Source: CAYNST01 sp964399955 (GTDB taxonomy: Bacteria > Pseudomonadota > Gammaproteobacteria > Pseudomonadales > Cellvibrionaceae). Taken from it: a stretch of 64,000 bases of DNA. Made by a program: the position numbers and the translations under genes. The notes beneath the pieces were generated by a model. It was not told the origin of the DNA, searched no databases, and was given only the letters and a program-made list of their open reading frames with translations. The stretch spans positions 1 through 64,000 of the forward strand of contig CAYNST010000004.1 in NCBI GenBank assembly GCA_964399955.1, written 5' to 3'. Below are positions 1-8,246 of this stretch, piece by piece (the first letter of the stretch is position 1; the number at the start of each line of letters is the position of its first letter).

Positions 1-305
1 CTCATCAGGTCGCTGCCCGTCTGCGAGTCCGATAGCGTGGCCAAGGTCAAGGGCGAGGCGTTGAAGAACTGCTGCCCGGCAGCCCGTGTCAACAGCTTCT
101 CCCGCACCGCGTCATGCTTGTCGGAATGGGTTTCTGCCTGCTTGAGCACCTTGGCCTTGGTAGGCTCCAGCACGCACTCCATCCGGCGCAGCAAGGTGAA
201 CGGCAGAATGATGCGGCCATACTGGCTTTGCTTGAAGTCGCCGCGCAGCAAATCGGCTACGGACCAGATGAAGTTGGCTAACTGACTATGGTTCTCGGTG
301 TTCAT
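1..305 (-). CDS. hsdM: Type I restriction-modification DNA methyltransferase subunit, N-terminal part (cut by window edge)
   Basis: This is the first 101 codons of an HsdM subunit, which methylates adenine in the recognition sequence and forms the MTase core with HsdS. The ATG is at 303-305. The protein begins MNTENHSQLANFIWSVADLL and continues with the family hallmarks RGDFKQSQYGRIILPFTLLR and ECVLEPTKAKVL, the N-terminal helical domain (HsdM_N). The SAM-binding NPPF domain would lie beyond the window. A purine-rich GAGAG sits upstream as a modest ribosome binding site. The gene reads away from the tRNA-Leu 3' end, as expected for a restriction system in a tRNA-anchored island. The family call is strong; whether the rest of the operon (hsdS, hsdR) is intact cannot be seen. 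Confidence 0.9.
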   Translation of the reverse strand, partial: MNTENHSQLANFIWSVADLLRGDFKQSQYGRIILPFTLLRRMECVLEPTKAKVLKQAETHSDKHDAVREKLLTRAAGQQFFNASPLTLATLSDSQTGSDLM

Positions 306-644
306 GCGGCTCTCAGCTGAGTGGGCGGCTTTAGATGGTTGGCAACCGGGCAAAACACCGGTGTGGGCCAATGACGAGGATGGGGCATCTTACCGGTATC
401 CGCAGGTTTTCCAAGAGTGTAGGCCACAATGGAAGGGCGAAGGAGGTGGCTGTGGCTTAGGGAGTAGGGTGACTATCTATTGGGCAGTACGGGGGGCACA
501 GTCTTGAATAGTACAACAACAAATAGCAGCAAATAACGCGGGATAGCAACGGGTAGTACTGGAATGTTTGGGACTTGGATTCGGCTGGAAGCCTAGTATT
601 GACGGGGGGTTGGGGACTTTACGAGACTGCTGTAGACTTGAAAT
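306..644. other. Intergenic region between hsdM and tRNA-Leu
   Basis: About 340 bases with no gene I can support. It must hold the hsdM promoter (minus strand) and the tRNA 3' trailer. If the restriction genes belong to an island, its attachment site would be at the tRNA end of this stretch, but no second copy of the tRNA 3' end and no integrase is inside the window. Confidence 0.5.
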
Positions 645-731
645 TGGTGCCCAGGAGAGGACTTGAACCTCCACGACCTTTCGATCACTAGCACCTGAAG
701 CTAGCGTGTCTACCAATTTCACCACCTGGGC
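645..731 (-). tRNA. tRNA-Leu (anticodon CAG)
   Basis: Read on the minus strand the sequence folds as a class II tRNA. The acceptor strand GCCCAGG (725-731) pairs with CCTGGGC (649-655). The anticodon stem CTAGC/GCTAG encloses loop TTCAGGT, giving anticodon CAG. A long variable arm follows, then the T-loop GTTCAAGTC, a discriminator A and an encoded CCA (645-647). It closely resembles E. coli tRNA-Leu(CAG). Confidence 0.95.
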
Positions 732-879
732 ATTTAGGCTGCGCACTATAATGACGGGTTTCCAGATTGTCAATCATCCGTATAAAGAAATATTGCCAAG
801 TTAGCCACCGGCCCAACAGGTGCTGGGTTATACTGGCTCCAATTGACTAAATACAGCGACTAAAGCGACTAAATTCATT

Positions 880-3378
880 GTGATAAAAGACCCAAACGCA
901 GAGCGCGAAGCTCAAAAGTACGAAAATCCAATTGCCAGCAGAGAGGTGATTCTTGCACTTCTTGACCAGTCCAAGGGCCCTTTGGTCCATTCCCAGGTTG
1001 CCGAGTTGCTCGGTATCAGCGAGCCAGAACAATTAGAAGCCCTGCGGCGCCGCTTGAACGCCATGGAGCGTGACGGCCAGGTTGTCAGTAATCGCAAGGG
1101 CGCGTTTGGCAAGGTGGACAAGATGAACCTGGTGCGTGGCCGCGTGCAGGGGCACCGCGAAGGTTACGGTTTTGTGATTCCCGCCGACGGCTCCGACGAT
1201 ATCTACCTCAGCAACCGGCAGATGCGCCGGGTGTTTGATGGCGATGAAGTGTTGGTGCGCCGCGACGAGCGTGGCTTTCGCGGCCGCCAGGAAGGCGCCA
1301 TTGTGGATGTGCTGGTGCGCAATACCAAAACCCTGGTGGGCCGGTTTGTGGAAGAGCAGGGCGTGTGCCTGGTGCGGCCGGATAACCCGCGCATAGTGCA
1401 GGACCTGGTAATACCCGCAGACCAGGCCAACGGCGCCAAACCCGGGCAGTTTGTGGTGGTGGAAATCATTGAGTACCCCGGGCGCAATGTATTGCCCAAG
1501 GGGCGCGTGGCGGAGGTGCTGGGCGAGCATCTGGCGCCGGGCATGGAGATAGACGTTGCCATCCGCAACCACAGCATTCCACATGAATGGCCGGAGGCGG
1601 TGACCGCCCTGGCCGGCACATTGACCACCGAGGTGGCCGAGAAAGACAAACAGGGCCGCTTTGACCTGCGTGACCTGCCATTGGTGACCATAGACGGCGA
1701 AGACGCCCGCGACTTTGACGACGCGGTGTACTGCGAGCGCAAAAAGAGCGGCGGCTGGCGCCTTTATGTGGCCATTGCCGATGTGTCGCATTATGTGCAG
1801 GTGGATGACGCACTGGATCAGGAAGCCATTGTGCGCGGCAATTCCGTGTATTTCCCGGATTTCGTGGTGCCCATGCTGCCGGAGGTGTTGTCCAACGGCC
1901 TTTGTTCGCTTAACCCGCACACCGACCGCTTGTGCATGGTGTGCGAAATGACCATTAGTGCGCAGGGCAAGGTCAGCGGTTATACCTTCTATGAAGCGGT
2001 CATGCACTCCAAGGCACGCCTGACCTACACCCAGGTGGGGCAGATTCTGGAAGAAAAGGGCAAAAAACGCAGTGAAATTCGCCAGCAGTTTGCCGAGGTT
2101 GTGCCGCATCTGGATGTGTTGCACGAGCTTTACCAGACGCTGCGCAAAGCCCGTACCGAGCGCGGCGCCATTGACTTTGAAAGCCAGGAGACCCGCATCC
2201 TGTTTGACGAGCAGCGCAAAATCAAACAAATTGTGCCTACCCAGCGCAACGACGCGCACAAGGTTATTGAAGAGTGCATGCTTGCCGCCAACGTCTGCTC
2301 GGCTAAGTTTCTGGAGCAGCATGAGGTACCGGCGCTTTACCGTGTGCACGACAGCCCCAAGCAGGAAAAGCTGGAGCTGCTGCGGCAGTATCTGGCGGGC
2401 CTGGGTCTGCCGGTGGGACTGCCGAAAGGCAAGATTGTAACGCCTGCGGATTACCAAAACGTACTGCAGGCGGTGGCCGGTCGCCCGGATGCCCACCTGA
2501 TTCAGACGGTGATGCTGCGCAGTATGAATCAGGCAGTGTATCAGCCGGCCAACAATGGCCATTTTGGTTTGGCCTATACCGCGTACACCCACTTTACCTC
2601 GCCCATTCGGCGTTATCCGGATCTGTTGGTACACCGCGCCATCCGCTCGGTTTTTCGGTCGGATATGCCCAGCAAAAGGGTCAAGCGTCACCCCAGCGTC
2701 AAACTGCAAAAGCACGACAAGATCTACCCCTACAACATCAATGACATGGCGGGCTTTGGCGAGCAGTGCTCGGTGACCGAGCGCCGGGCCGATGAGGCCA
2801 CCCGGGATGTGGTGAGCTGGCTGAAATGTGAATACCTGCAGTCGCGGGTGGGGGAAGAGTTCGACGGGGTTATCTCATCGGTGGTGTCCTTTGGCTTGTT
2901 TGTGGAGCTGAAGGATCTTTACGTTGAAGGTTTGGTGCATATCACCAATCTGCCGCAGGATTATTACAACCACGTCCCGGCGCAGCACCGTCTTTTGGGC
3001 GATCGCACCGGTCGCGTCTTCTCCCTGGGTGACGAGCTGAAGGTCAAGGTGGTGCGGGTTAATCTGGACGAGCGCAAGATAGACTTTGAGATAGTTGAGG
3101 CTGAGGGCGCCGGCAAGCGCAAGCCCAGAAAGGTCAAGGCGTCCGGCAAAGCCCAGGCTATGGCAGAAGAGCACGAAGCGAAAAAGAAAAAGTCCCGGCG
3201 CCGCAAGAGCGGCAAAAAACCTGCGCCAGCGGTGGAAGAGAGCAAAAAGGCGGCCGCGCCCAAAAAGACTGCTAAGGCAAAGGTGACAGGCGCGCCCACA
3301 GCAGCCCCTAAGCCAAAGGCAAAAAAGCCAAAAAAGAAGAAGGCCGCACCCGGCAAAAGCAAGACTAAAACACAGTGA
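880..3378 (+). CDS. rnr: Ribonuclease R (3'-5' exoribonuclease)
   Basis: This RNB-family hydrolytic exoribonuclease degrades structured RNA and takes part in rRNA and tmRNA quality control. It has 832 residues. The order is an N-terminal winged-helix (about 20-80), two cold-shock domains (about 85-250), the RNB catalytic domain, an S1 domain (about 660-745) and a very Lys/Ala-rich tail (about 745-832). The RNB metal site is visible as DARDFDD, with D275, D278, D280 and D281. The start is a GTG at 880 with no good Shine-Dalgarno. It is chosen because the next residues (KDPNAEREAQKYENPI) align with the very N-terminus of E. coli RNase R. rlmB follows 52 bases downstream, the usual rnr-rlmB pairing. 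The tail is typical of the family but long and low in complexity. Confidence 0.97.
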   Translation: MIKDPNAEREAQKYENPIASREVILALLDQSKGPLVHSQVAELLGISEPEQLEALRRRLNAMERDGQVVSNRKGAFGKVDKMNLVRGRVQGHREGYGFVIPADGSDDIYLSNRQMRRVFDGDEVLVRRDERGFRGRQEGAIVDVLVRNTKTLVGRFVEEQGVCLVRPDNPRIVQDLVIPADQANGAKPGQFVVVEIIEYPGRNVLPKGRVAEVLGEHLAPGMEIDVAIRNHSIPHEWPEAVTALAGTLTTEVAEKDKQGRFDLRDLPLVTIDGEDARDFDDAVYCERKKSGGWRLYVAIADVSHYVQVDDALDQEAIVRGNSVYFPDFVVPMLPEVLSNGLCSLNPHTDRLCMVCEMTISAQGKVSGYTFYEAVMHSKARLTYTQVGQILEEKGKKRSEIRQQFAEVVPHLDVLHELYQTLRKARTERGAIDFESQETRILFDEQRKIKQIVPTQRNDAHKVIEECMLAANVCSAKFLEQHEVPALYRVHDSPKQEKLELLRQYLAGLGLPVGLPKGKIVTPADYQNVLQAVAGRPDAHLIQTVMLRSMNQAVYQPANNGHFGLAYTAYTHFTSPIRRYPDLLVHRAIRSVFRSDMPSKRVKRHPSVKLQKHDKIYPYNINDMAGFGEQCSVTERRADEATRDVVSWLKCEYLQSRVGEEFDGVISSVVSFGLFVELKDLYVEGLVHITNLPQDYYNHVPAQHRLLGDRTGRVFSLGDELKVKVVRVNLDERKIDFEIVEAEGAGKRKPRKVKASGKAQAMAEEHEAKKKKSRRRKSGKKPAPAVEESKKAAAPKKTAKAKVTGAPTAAPKPKAKKPKKKKAAPGKSKTKTQ

Positions 3379-3430
3379 CCCGCAAACTGCTTGAAGCAAC
3401 GGGCACTGGCACCTGAATTGGGCTAATACA

Positions 3431-4168
3431 GTGGCAAATGAAACAATCTATGGCCTGCACGCAGTGCAGGCTTTGCTCAAGCGTGCGCCTCAGCGGGTGC
3501 AGGTTATCTGGGCATTGGACACCCGGCATGACGCCCGGCTGCAGAAGGTGTTGCAAGCGGCAGAGCAGTATGAGCTGACGGTGCACCTGAAAACCCGCAA
3601 GGAGCTGGACCAGGCCTGCGACGGCAGCCATCAAGGCGTTATTGCCTTCGCCTCGCCCACTAAACCCCATGACGAAAAATCTCTGATGGACCTGGTGCGC
3701 GACTGCGAAGGGCCGCCCCTGTTGCTGGTTCTGGACGGTGTGACCGACCCTCACAATCTGGGCGCCTGCCTGCGCACCGCAGACGCTGCGGGCGTATTGG
3801 CGGTAGTGGTGCCCAAAGACAACTCTGCGAGCCTCAATGATGTGGTGCGCAAGGTGGCCTGCGGCGCGGCGGAATCTGTTCCGCTGGTCACTGTAACCAA
3901 TCTGGCGCGCACGTTACGGGCGTTGAAGGATGAAGGGTTATGGCTGGTAGGTACCAGTGGCGAGGCAAAAATGTCTATCTATGAAGCGCCGCTTACCGGG
4001 CCTCTGGTGGTGGTGATGGGGGCAGAAGGCACCGGTATGCGGCGCCTGACGGCCGAGCTATGCGATCATCTGGCCTTTATACCCATGTCTGGCAGTGTTT
4101 CCAGCCTCAATGTATCGGTTGCAACCGGCGTTTGTCTGTTTGAAGCGTTTCGGCGACGTCAGGGCTGA
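3431..4168 (+). CDS. rlmB: 23S rRNA (guanosine-2251-2'-O)-methyltransferase
   Basis: This SpoU (TrmH) family SAM-dependent enzyme methylates the ribose of G2251 in the 23S rRNA P loop. Its length of 245 residues is standard. An N-terminal substrate-binding domain (IYGLHAVQALLKR) is followed by the knotted SPOUT domain. Motif 1 (LDGVTDPHNLGACLRTADAA) is near residue 100, motif 2 (VVVMGAEGTGMRRL) near 190 and motif 3 (IPMSGSVSSLNVSVATG) near 217. The start is a GTG at 3431. It lies directly behind rnr and is probably cotranscribed with it. Confidence 0.96.
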   Translation: MANETIYGLHAVQALLKRAPQRVQVIWALDTRHDARLQKVLQAAEQYELTVHLKTRKELDQACDGSHQGVIAFASPTKPHDEKSLMDLVRDCEGPPLLLVLDGVTDPHNLGACLRTADAAGVLAVVVPKDNSASLNDVVRKVACGAAESVPLVTVTNLARTLRALKDEGLWLVGTSGEAKMSIYEAPLTGPLVVVMGAEGTGMRRLTAELCDHLAFIPMSGSVSSLNVSVATGVCLFEAFRRRQG

Positions 4169-4280
4169 GTGCCCACCCGCTTGGGGATTGTGCCTGCAGT
4201 GCAGGCGCGTTTCTCTAATTACCAATAGTGGCAGCCCCAGGCAGGGAGCCGCCCGTTTGGCAGAACAATGAGGAGATCCA

Positions 4281-5267
4281 ATGAAAGTTGCCATGTTCAG
4301 TAGCAAACCCTATGACCGCACCTATTTTGACGAATTTAACGGCGCCCGGCACGAAATTGTCTACTTGGAGCCGCATCTGAATGAACAAACGGTTGCTCTG
4401 GCCGAAGGCGCCAAGGCCGTCTGCTGTTTTGTCAATGACACGGTAAGCGCAGAGGTGCTGCAACGTTTGCACGAGATGGGTGTGGAGCTGGTGGCGCTGC
4501 GCTGCGCGGGCTTCAACAATGTAGATCTTGAGCAGGCTCGGGCGCTGGGCATCACGGTTTGTCGGGTGCCGGAGTATTCGCCCTATGCCGTGGCTGAGCA
4601 CACCGCAGGGCTTATCCTGGTGCTCAACCGCAACATTCATCGCGCATTCTCCAGGGTGCGCGAAAGCGACTACTCCCTTAATGGTCTGCTGGGTTTTGAC
4701 CTGCATGGCAAGACCGTAGGTGTGGTGGGCACAGGTAAAATCGGCGTTGCCTTCTGCAATATCATGCTGGGCTTTGGCTGCAAGGTGCTGGCCTTTGATC
4801 CGCTGCAGAATGAGGAGCTGAAGGGGCGCGTCACCTATGTGGGCTTTGATGAGCTCTGCGCTCAGGCAGACATCGTTTCTTTGCACTGCCCTTTAACGCC
4901 CGAGACCTACCACCTGATCAACGCAGACAGCATGGCCCGCATGAAGCGGGGCGTTATGATCATCAACACCAGCCGAGGCGGGCTAATTGATACCAAAGTG
5001 GTGATAACCGGGCTCAAATCCGGGCAGATAGGCCATCTGGGCTTGGATGTTTACGAGGAGGAGGGGGATCTTTTTTTTGAAGACATGTCCAATCAGGTCA
5101 TGCAGGACGATGTCTTTGCACGCCTGACGACGTTTCCAAACGTAGTGGTTACCGGGCACCAGGCCTTCTTTACCCGGGAAGCGCTGCAGAAGATTGCCCA
5201 GGTCACCCTGGCCAATCTGGATGCTTTTGAGCGGCAGGACGGCGAGGGGCTTTCGCTTGTGATATAG
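4281..5267 (+). CDS. ldhA: Fermentative D-lactate dehydrogenase (2-hydroxyacid dehydrogenase family)
   Basis: This enzyme reduces pyruvate to D-lactate with NADH in the cytoplasm. The 328-residue protein matches E. coli LdhA through most of its length. It has the substrate-side LRCAGFNNVDL, the NAD-binding GVVGTGKIG (about 147-155), the catalytic Arg in NTSRGG (R232), the Glu in DVYEEEGDLFFED (E259) and the catalytic His in GHQAF (H293). A GAGGAG Shine-Dalgarno lies a few bases before the ATG. It follows rlmB on the same strand after 112 bases and probably has its own promoter. Other 2-hydroxyacid dehydrogenases are possible, but the DLFFED segment is characteristic of the LdhA branch. Confidence 0.92.
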   Translation: MKVAMFSSKPYDRTYFDEFNGARHEIVYLEPHLNEQTVALAEGAKAVCCFVNDTVSAEVLQRLHEMGVELVALRCAGFNNVDLEQARALGITVCRVPEYSPYAVAEHTAGLILVLNRNIHRAFSRVRESDYSLNGLLGFDLHGKTVGVVGTGKIGVAFCNIMLGFGCKVLAFDPLQNEELKGRVTYVGFDELCAQADIVSLHCPLTPETYHLINADSMARMKRGVMIINTSRGGLIDTKVVITGLKSGQIGHLGLDVYEEEGDLFFEDMSNQVMQDDVFARLTTFPNVVVTGHQAFFTREALQKIAQVTLANLDAFERQDGEGLSLVI

Positions 5268-5359
5268 CCGGCATTCGCCGCACCGCATCAAAATAAATGT
5301 TGCATTTGCAGGCCGTTGGCAGTACAAAAACCATGACTATTTATTGAGCGAGGCTAACC

Positions 5360-5644
5360 ATGTCCCCAATGCGATTGTGTTTCATCCTGGCGTGCTTTGG
5401 TGCGTCAGCGGCCGTATCTGCTGCTGGACCAAACGCGCAGAAGTACTGCAACGATATGTACCCTGCGGATAGCTACGACGAGGAGGAGCGCCGCTTTTTC
5501 GTGGACGCCTGCCTTGAGAGCTATGGCGATGAGATAGAGGAAGAGGCTGCGGCTGCTGCCGAGGCGGACGACCCCTACTATGACGGCTCGGTAGAGGAGT
5601 TCGTTGAGTCTTTACCGGTTGACGATGATGGCGCGGATTATTAG
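5360..5644 (+). CDS. Small acidic secreted protein, function unknown
   Basis: A 94-residue protein I do not recognise. Residues 1-22 form a signal peptide (hydrophobic core ILACFGASAAVSA, cleavage after AxA). The mature part is strongly acidic, with an EEEAAAAAEADD stretch and an acidic C-terminus (DDDGADY), and holds two cysteines (in KYCND and DACLE) that could form one disulfide. A GAGG lies before the first ATG (5360); a second ATG at 5369 is also possible. It is convergent with the DUF3530 gene, with only 29 bases between the stops. A periplasmic location is inferred from the signal peptide. Confidence 0.65.
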   Translation: MSPMRLCFILACFGASAAVSAAGPNAQKYCNDMYPADSYDEEERRFFVDACLESYGDEIEEEAAAAAEADDPYYDGSVEEFVESLPVDDDGADY

Positions 5645-5673
5645 TTTGCTCTGCGGCTGATGGCGGGCAAGCT

Positions 5674-6732
5674 TCACGGATTGGCGCTGTTGATGTCTTG
5701 TTTTTCCTCAACCGCCGTGCCCAAGGCATGGCGGTTGAGGAATCCTCGAACGGCTTTGATGAGTCGTACCTCTCCCTGATTGCGCTTGACTGTCGCTGGT
5801 TGTAGTTGGCGCTGCACATACGTACGGTGGCCGTGGCGACGAGCCGCTTCAGCCCTCAGTTGAGCAGAAACAAGCGTGTGGTGACCGGCATCCTCAAAGA
5901 CTATGTCCAGTATTGGAATGGCAGGCAAGTCAGCCGTGTGCGCCATCCTGGCGTGGTTGGCCGGTGCAGGACTGGACAGGTCTATCAACACCAGTGCGCG
6001 GACCGAGCCTGGGCCAGCAGAGCCTGAAGCCTGGGCAAGATGCTGCAGAGCTCGAGCTGCTCCCAGGCCCTGGCCTATCAGTACCAGGTTCAGTTGGCCC
6101 AGGGCCTTGAGGTGTTGGGTGGCGGCTGCAATAGCCTGCTGTGCGGTGTCTTCAGCCAGTTGTTCACCGCCCGGCGTGGGTGTGGCGGTCGCTGTAGGGT
6201 CTATTTCAGGTGCGCCGCCCAAGTCGTCGCCCTGCAGGCGGGCACTGTCGTCCGCTGGTTCCGTTTCTGGCGTATAGGGGGGTGGCGGAGCATGGCGCCT
6301 GGGTGGGGCCAAAGGCCATGGCGTATCGGGGAGGCTGACCCCCATGACCGCCCAGCCGTGCTCTGGCAGGTGTTTGAACAGAGCTGCAAGTGGGCCGGGC
6401 CAGATTGGGTGCTGGCCTTCGGCGTGGAGGACCAGCACGGCGCCCTGCGGTTTGCCGCTGCTGTCGGGCTGATAAACCGCAAGAACCGGTTCCCCCTCGG
6501 GAATTTGCAGCCACACCACCTGAGTCTGCGGCAAAGCCGCTGACAGCAATTGCTGTTTGCGCAAATTCAACTGCCGCAGAGTTTCTGCGCTGTCGGCTTT
6601 ATCAGCGGGTGGCGGGCCAGCCGGGGCCGGTTCGGAAGGGTCGGCCTCTTGCGCCCAGCAGGCGCCAGCCAGCACCAGCACAATCAGGCGAAGCGCGTTG
6701 CGGGCGGCTCTGTAATATATAGGGCGCGGCAT
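5674..6732 (-). CDS. DUF3530 family secreted alpha/beta-hydrolase-like protein
   Basis: A predicted exported protein of 352 residues. The start is set at the ATG ending at 6732, because it begins a clean signal peptide (ALRLIVLVLAGACWAQ); an upstream TTG would add nine residues. After a short linker rich in Pro and Ala comes an alpha/beta-hydrolase fold: GAVLVLHAEGQHP (strand and oxyanion region), a Pro-rich insert of about 30 residues (PPRRHAPPPPYTPE), and LVLIGQGLGAARAL at the nucleophile elbow. That elbow reads G-Q-G-L-G, so the usual catalytic Ser is Gly. This suggests a binding or non-hydrolytic role, which I believe is a feature of the DUF3530 family. It is divergent from rpe, 59 bases away. 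Confidence 0.75.
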   Translation of the reverse strand: MPRPIYYRAARNALRLIVLVLAGACWAQEADPSEPAPAGPPPADKADSAETLRQLNLRKQQLLSAALPQTQVVWLQIPEGEPVLAVYQPDSSGKPQGAVLVLHAEGQHPIWPGPLAALFKHLPEHGWAVMGVSLPDTPWPLAPPRRHAPPPPYTPETEPADDSARLQGDDLGGAPEIDPTATATPTPGGEQLAEDTAQQAIAAATQHLKALGQLNLVLIGQGLGAARALQHLAQASGSAGPGSVRALVLIDLSSPAPANHARMAHTADLPAIPILDIVFEDAGHHTLVSAQLRAEAARRHGHRTYVQRQLQPATVKRNQGEVRLIKAVRGFLNRHALGTAVEEKQDINSANP

Positions 6733-6791
6733 ATTGAGTACAATGTACCTGTTTATCAATCACTATAGAGCTTGGCGCTAAGGTTGCGAGG

Positions 6792-7469
6792 ATGCAAGTC
6801 AGACGTAAACCAATTATTCTGCCGTCCATACTGTCGGCAGATTTTGCACGCCTGGGGCAGGAAGTGGATGCGGTTGTGGCGGCCGGTGCTGACATGATCC
6901 ATTTTGATGTGATGGACAACCACTATGTGCCCAACCTCACCGTCGGGCCCATGGTATGCAAGGCGCTGCGGGATTACGGCGTAGCCGTGCCTCTTGATGT
7001 ACACCTGATGGTGGAGCCGGTGGATGACCTGATCGTCAGCTTTGCCAAGGCGGGCGCCAGTGTCGTGTCTTTCCATCCTGAGGCGTCCAGGCATGTAGAC
7101 CGCTCCATCAGGCTTGCCAAGGAGCAGGGTGTGGAGGTTGGGCTGGTGCTGAATCCCGCTACACCCCTGGCGCTGTTAGAGCCCGTTCTGCATCAACTGG
7201 ATATGGTGCTTCTGATGTCGGTCAACCCGGGTTTTGGCGGGCAGCCCTTCTTGCCCTATGTACTTGAGAAGATTCGAGCTGTAAAAAACCTCGTCAGTGC
7301 AAAGGGGCTGGATGTCCGAGTCCAGGTAGATGGTGGTATCAAGCTGAACAACATTGCCGAAGTGGCTGAAGCAGGGGCAGATTCCTTTGTGGTGGGCTCG
7401 GCGATTTTCGCAGAACCCAGCTACGACGAGATTATTGCTTCTCTTCGTGATGCCGCCACTCTAAAATAG
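6792..7469 (+). CDS. rpe: Ribulose-phosphate 3-epimerase
   Basis: This enzyme interconverts D-ribulose-5-phosphate and D-xylulose-5-phosphate in the pentose phosphate pathway. The 225-residue TIM barrel shows every family signature: LPSILSADFARLG near the N-terminus, HFDVMDNHYVPNLTVGP with the metal-binding His and Asp, DVHLMVEP, MSVNPGFGGQPF, and the phosphate-binding VQVDGGIKLNN and ADSFVVGSAIF. The ATG at 6792 gives the normal length. It marks the last housekeeping gene before the polysaccharide locus. Confidence 0.97.
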   Translation: MQVRRKPIILPSILSADFARLGQEVDAVVAAGADMIHFDVMDNHYVPNLTVGPMVCKALRDYGVAVPLDVHLMVEPVDDLIVSFAKAGASVVSFHPEASRHVDRSIRLAKEQGVEVGLVLNPATPLALLEPVLHQLDMVLLMSVNPGFGGQPFLPYVLEKIRAVKNLVSAKGLDVRVQVDGGIKLNNIAEVAEAGADSFVVGSAIFAEPSYDEIIASLRDAATLK

Positions 7470-7590
7470 CAGGTGCTTAATTTTTGTGCAGGTTGCGGCA
7501 GGTGCTAAACTGCCATAACTGGTAACAGCCGCAGAAAGAGGCCTACTCATCATCTTGTTTGTTACAAGACTTTCATTAATAGGGGAATAC

Positions 7591-8199
7591 ATGAATAAGT
7601 GGCTCGTTTTTTGCTCAAGTCTGTTGCTGACTGTAGGTTGTGCGTCTCCGCACAAGAACCTGGTGATGCCGGAGGCCCCGGAAGTACGCGATGAACAATA
7701 CCAGATCGGCGTTGGTGATCAGATATCTGTGCAGGTCTGGAAGGCGCCAGAGCTGTCGGTTGATGTGCCCGTTCGTCCCGATGGAAAAATCTCTGCTCCT
7801 CTGGTAGGTGATGTCATTGCTGCAGGCGAGACCACCGAGGACCTGGCCGATACCCTTGCGCAAGGTTTCAGCCGGTATGTGCGCAACCCTCAAGTGACGG
7901 TCATGGTCACCAATCCGGCCAGTGGTGAGTACCTGCGCCGGGTGCGTGTAACGGGAGGCGTGGCCAACCCGGTGAGCGTTCCTCACCAGCAGGGCATGAC
8001 CGTGCTTGATCTGGTGCTGCAGGCGGGGGGGCTTACGGAATATGCCGTGGGCAACAGAGCCAGGCTCTTCCGCAAATACGGTGATAAGGCTGAGGTGTTC
8101 CCTATCTTTCTGGATGATATTCTCAAGAAAGGCGACCTGCGCACCAACTACACTCTTGCACCCTCGGACATCGTGACGGTGCCTGAGCGAAACTTCTAG
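7591..8199 (+). CDS. Outer-membrane polysaccharide export lipoprotein (Wza/EpsE-like, short form)
   Basis: Predicted periplasmic/outer-membrane export component for an exopolysaccharide. The ATG at 7591 is preceded by AGGGGA and starts a lipoprotein signal with lipobox LTVGC (Cys17). The 202-residue protein then has a Poly_export domain (YQIGVGDQISVQVWKAPELS, followed by VRPDGKISAPLVGDV and NPQVTVMV) and one SLBB domain (VRVTGGVANP through APSDIVTVPE). It is much shorter than E. coli Wza (about 380 residues) and lacks the C-terminal helix that forms the Wza outer-membrane pore. This matches the short exporters of PEP-CTERM/XrtA-type loci. It opens the export operon and is followed by the kinase-like and chain-length genes. 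Confidence 0.9.
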   Translation: MNKWLVFCSSLLLTVGCASPHKNLVMPEAPEVRDEQYQIGVGDQISVQVWKAPELSVDVPVRPDGKISAPLVGDVIAAGETTEDLADTLAQGFSRYVRNPQVTVMVTNPASGEYLRRVRVTGGVANPVSVPHQQGMTVLDLVLQAGGLTEYAVGNRARLFRKYGDKAEVFPIFLDDILKKGDLRTNYTLAPSDIVTVPERNF

Positions 8200-8246
8200 G
8201 GTGCGTCCAAAGCATGTGAAGTAAAACTGTCAATCTGGAGTTGATC

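Noticed and set aside
298..507. Open frame between hsdM and the tRNA on the plus strand
   Set aside because: No ribosome binding site, no recognisable domain, and it spans the expected hsdM promoter region.
477..773. Minus-strand open frame covering the tRNA-Leu
   Set aside because: It reads through the tRNA gene; the tRNA is certain and the frame shows no protein family.
1033..2715. Long minus-strand open frame opposite rnr (560 codons)
   Set aside because: It is the antisense of a clear RNase R gene in GC-rich sequence, and the His/Gln-rich translation matches no family.
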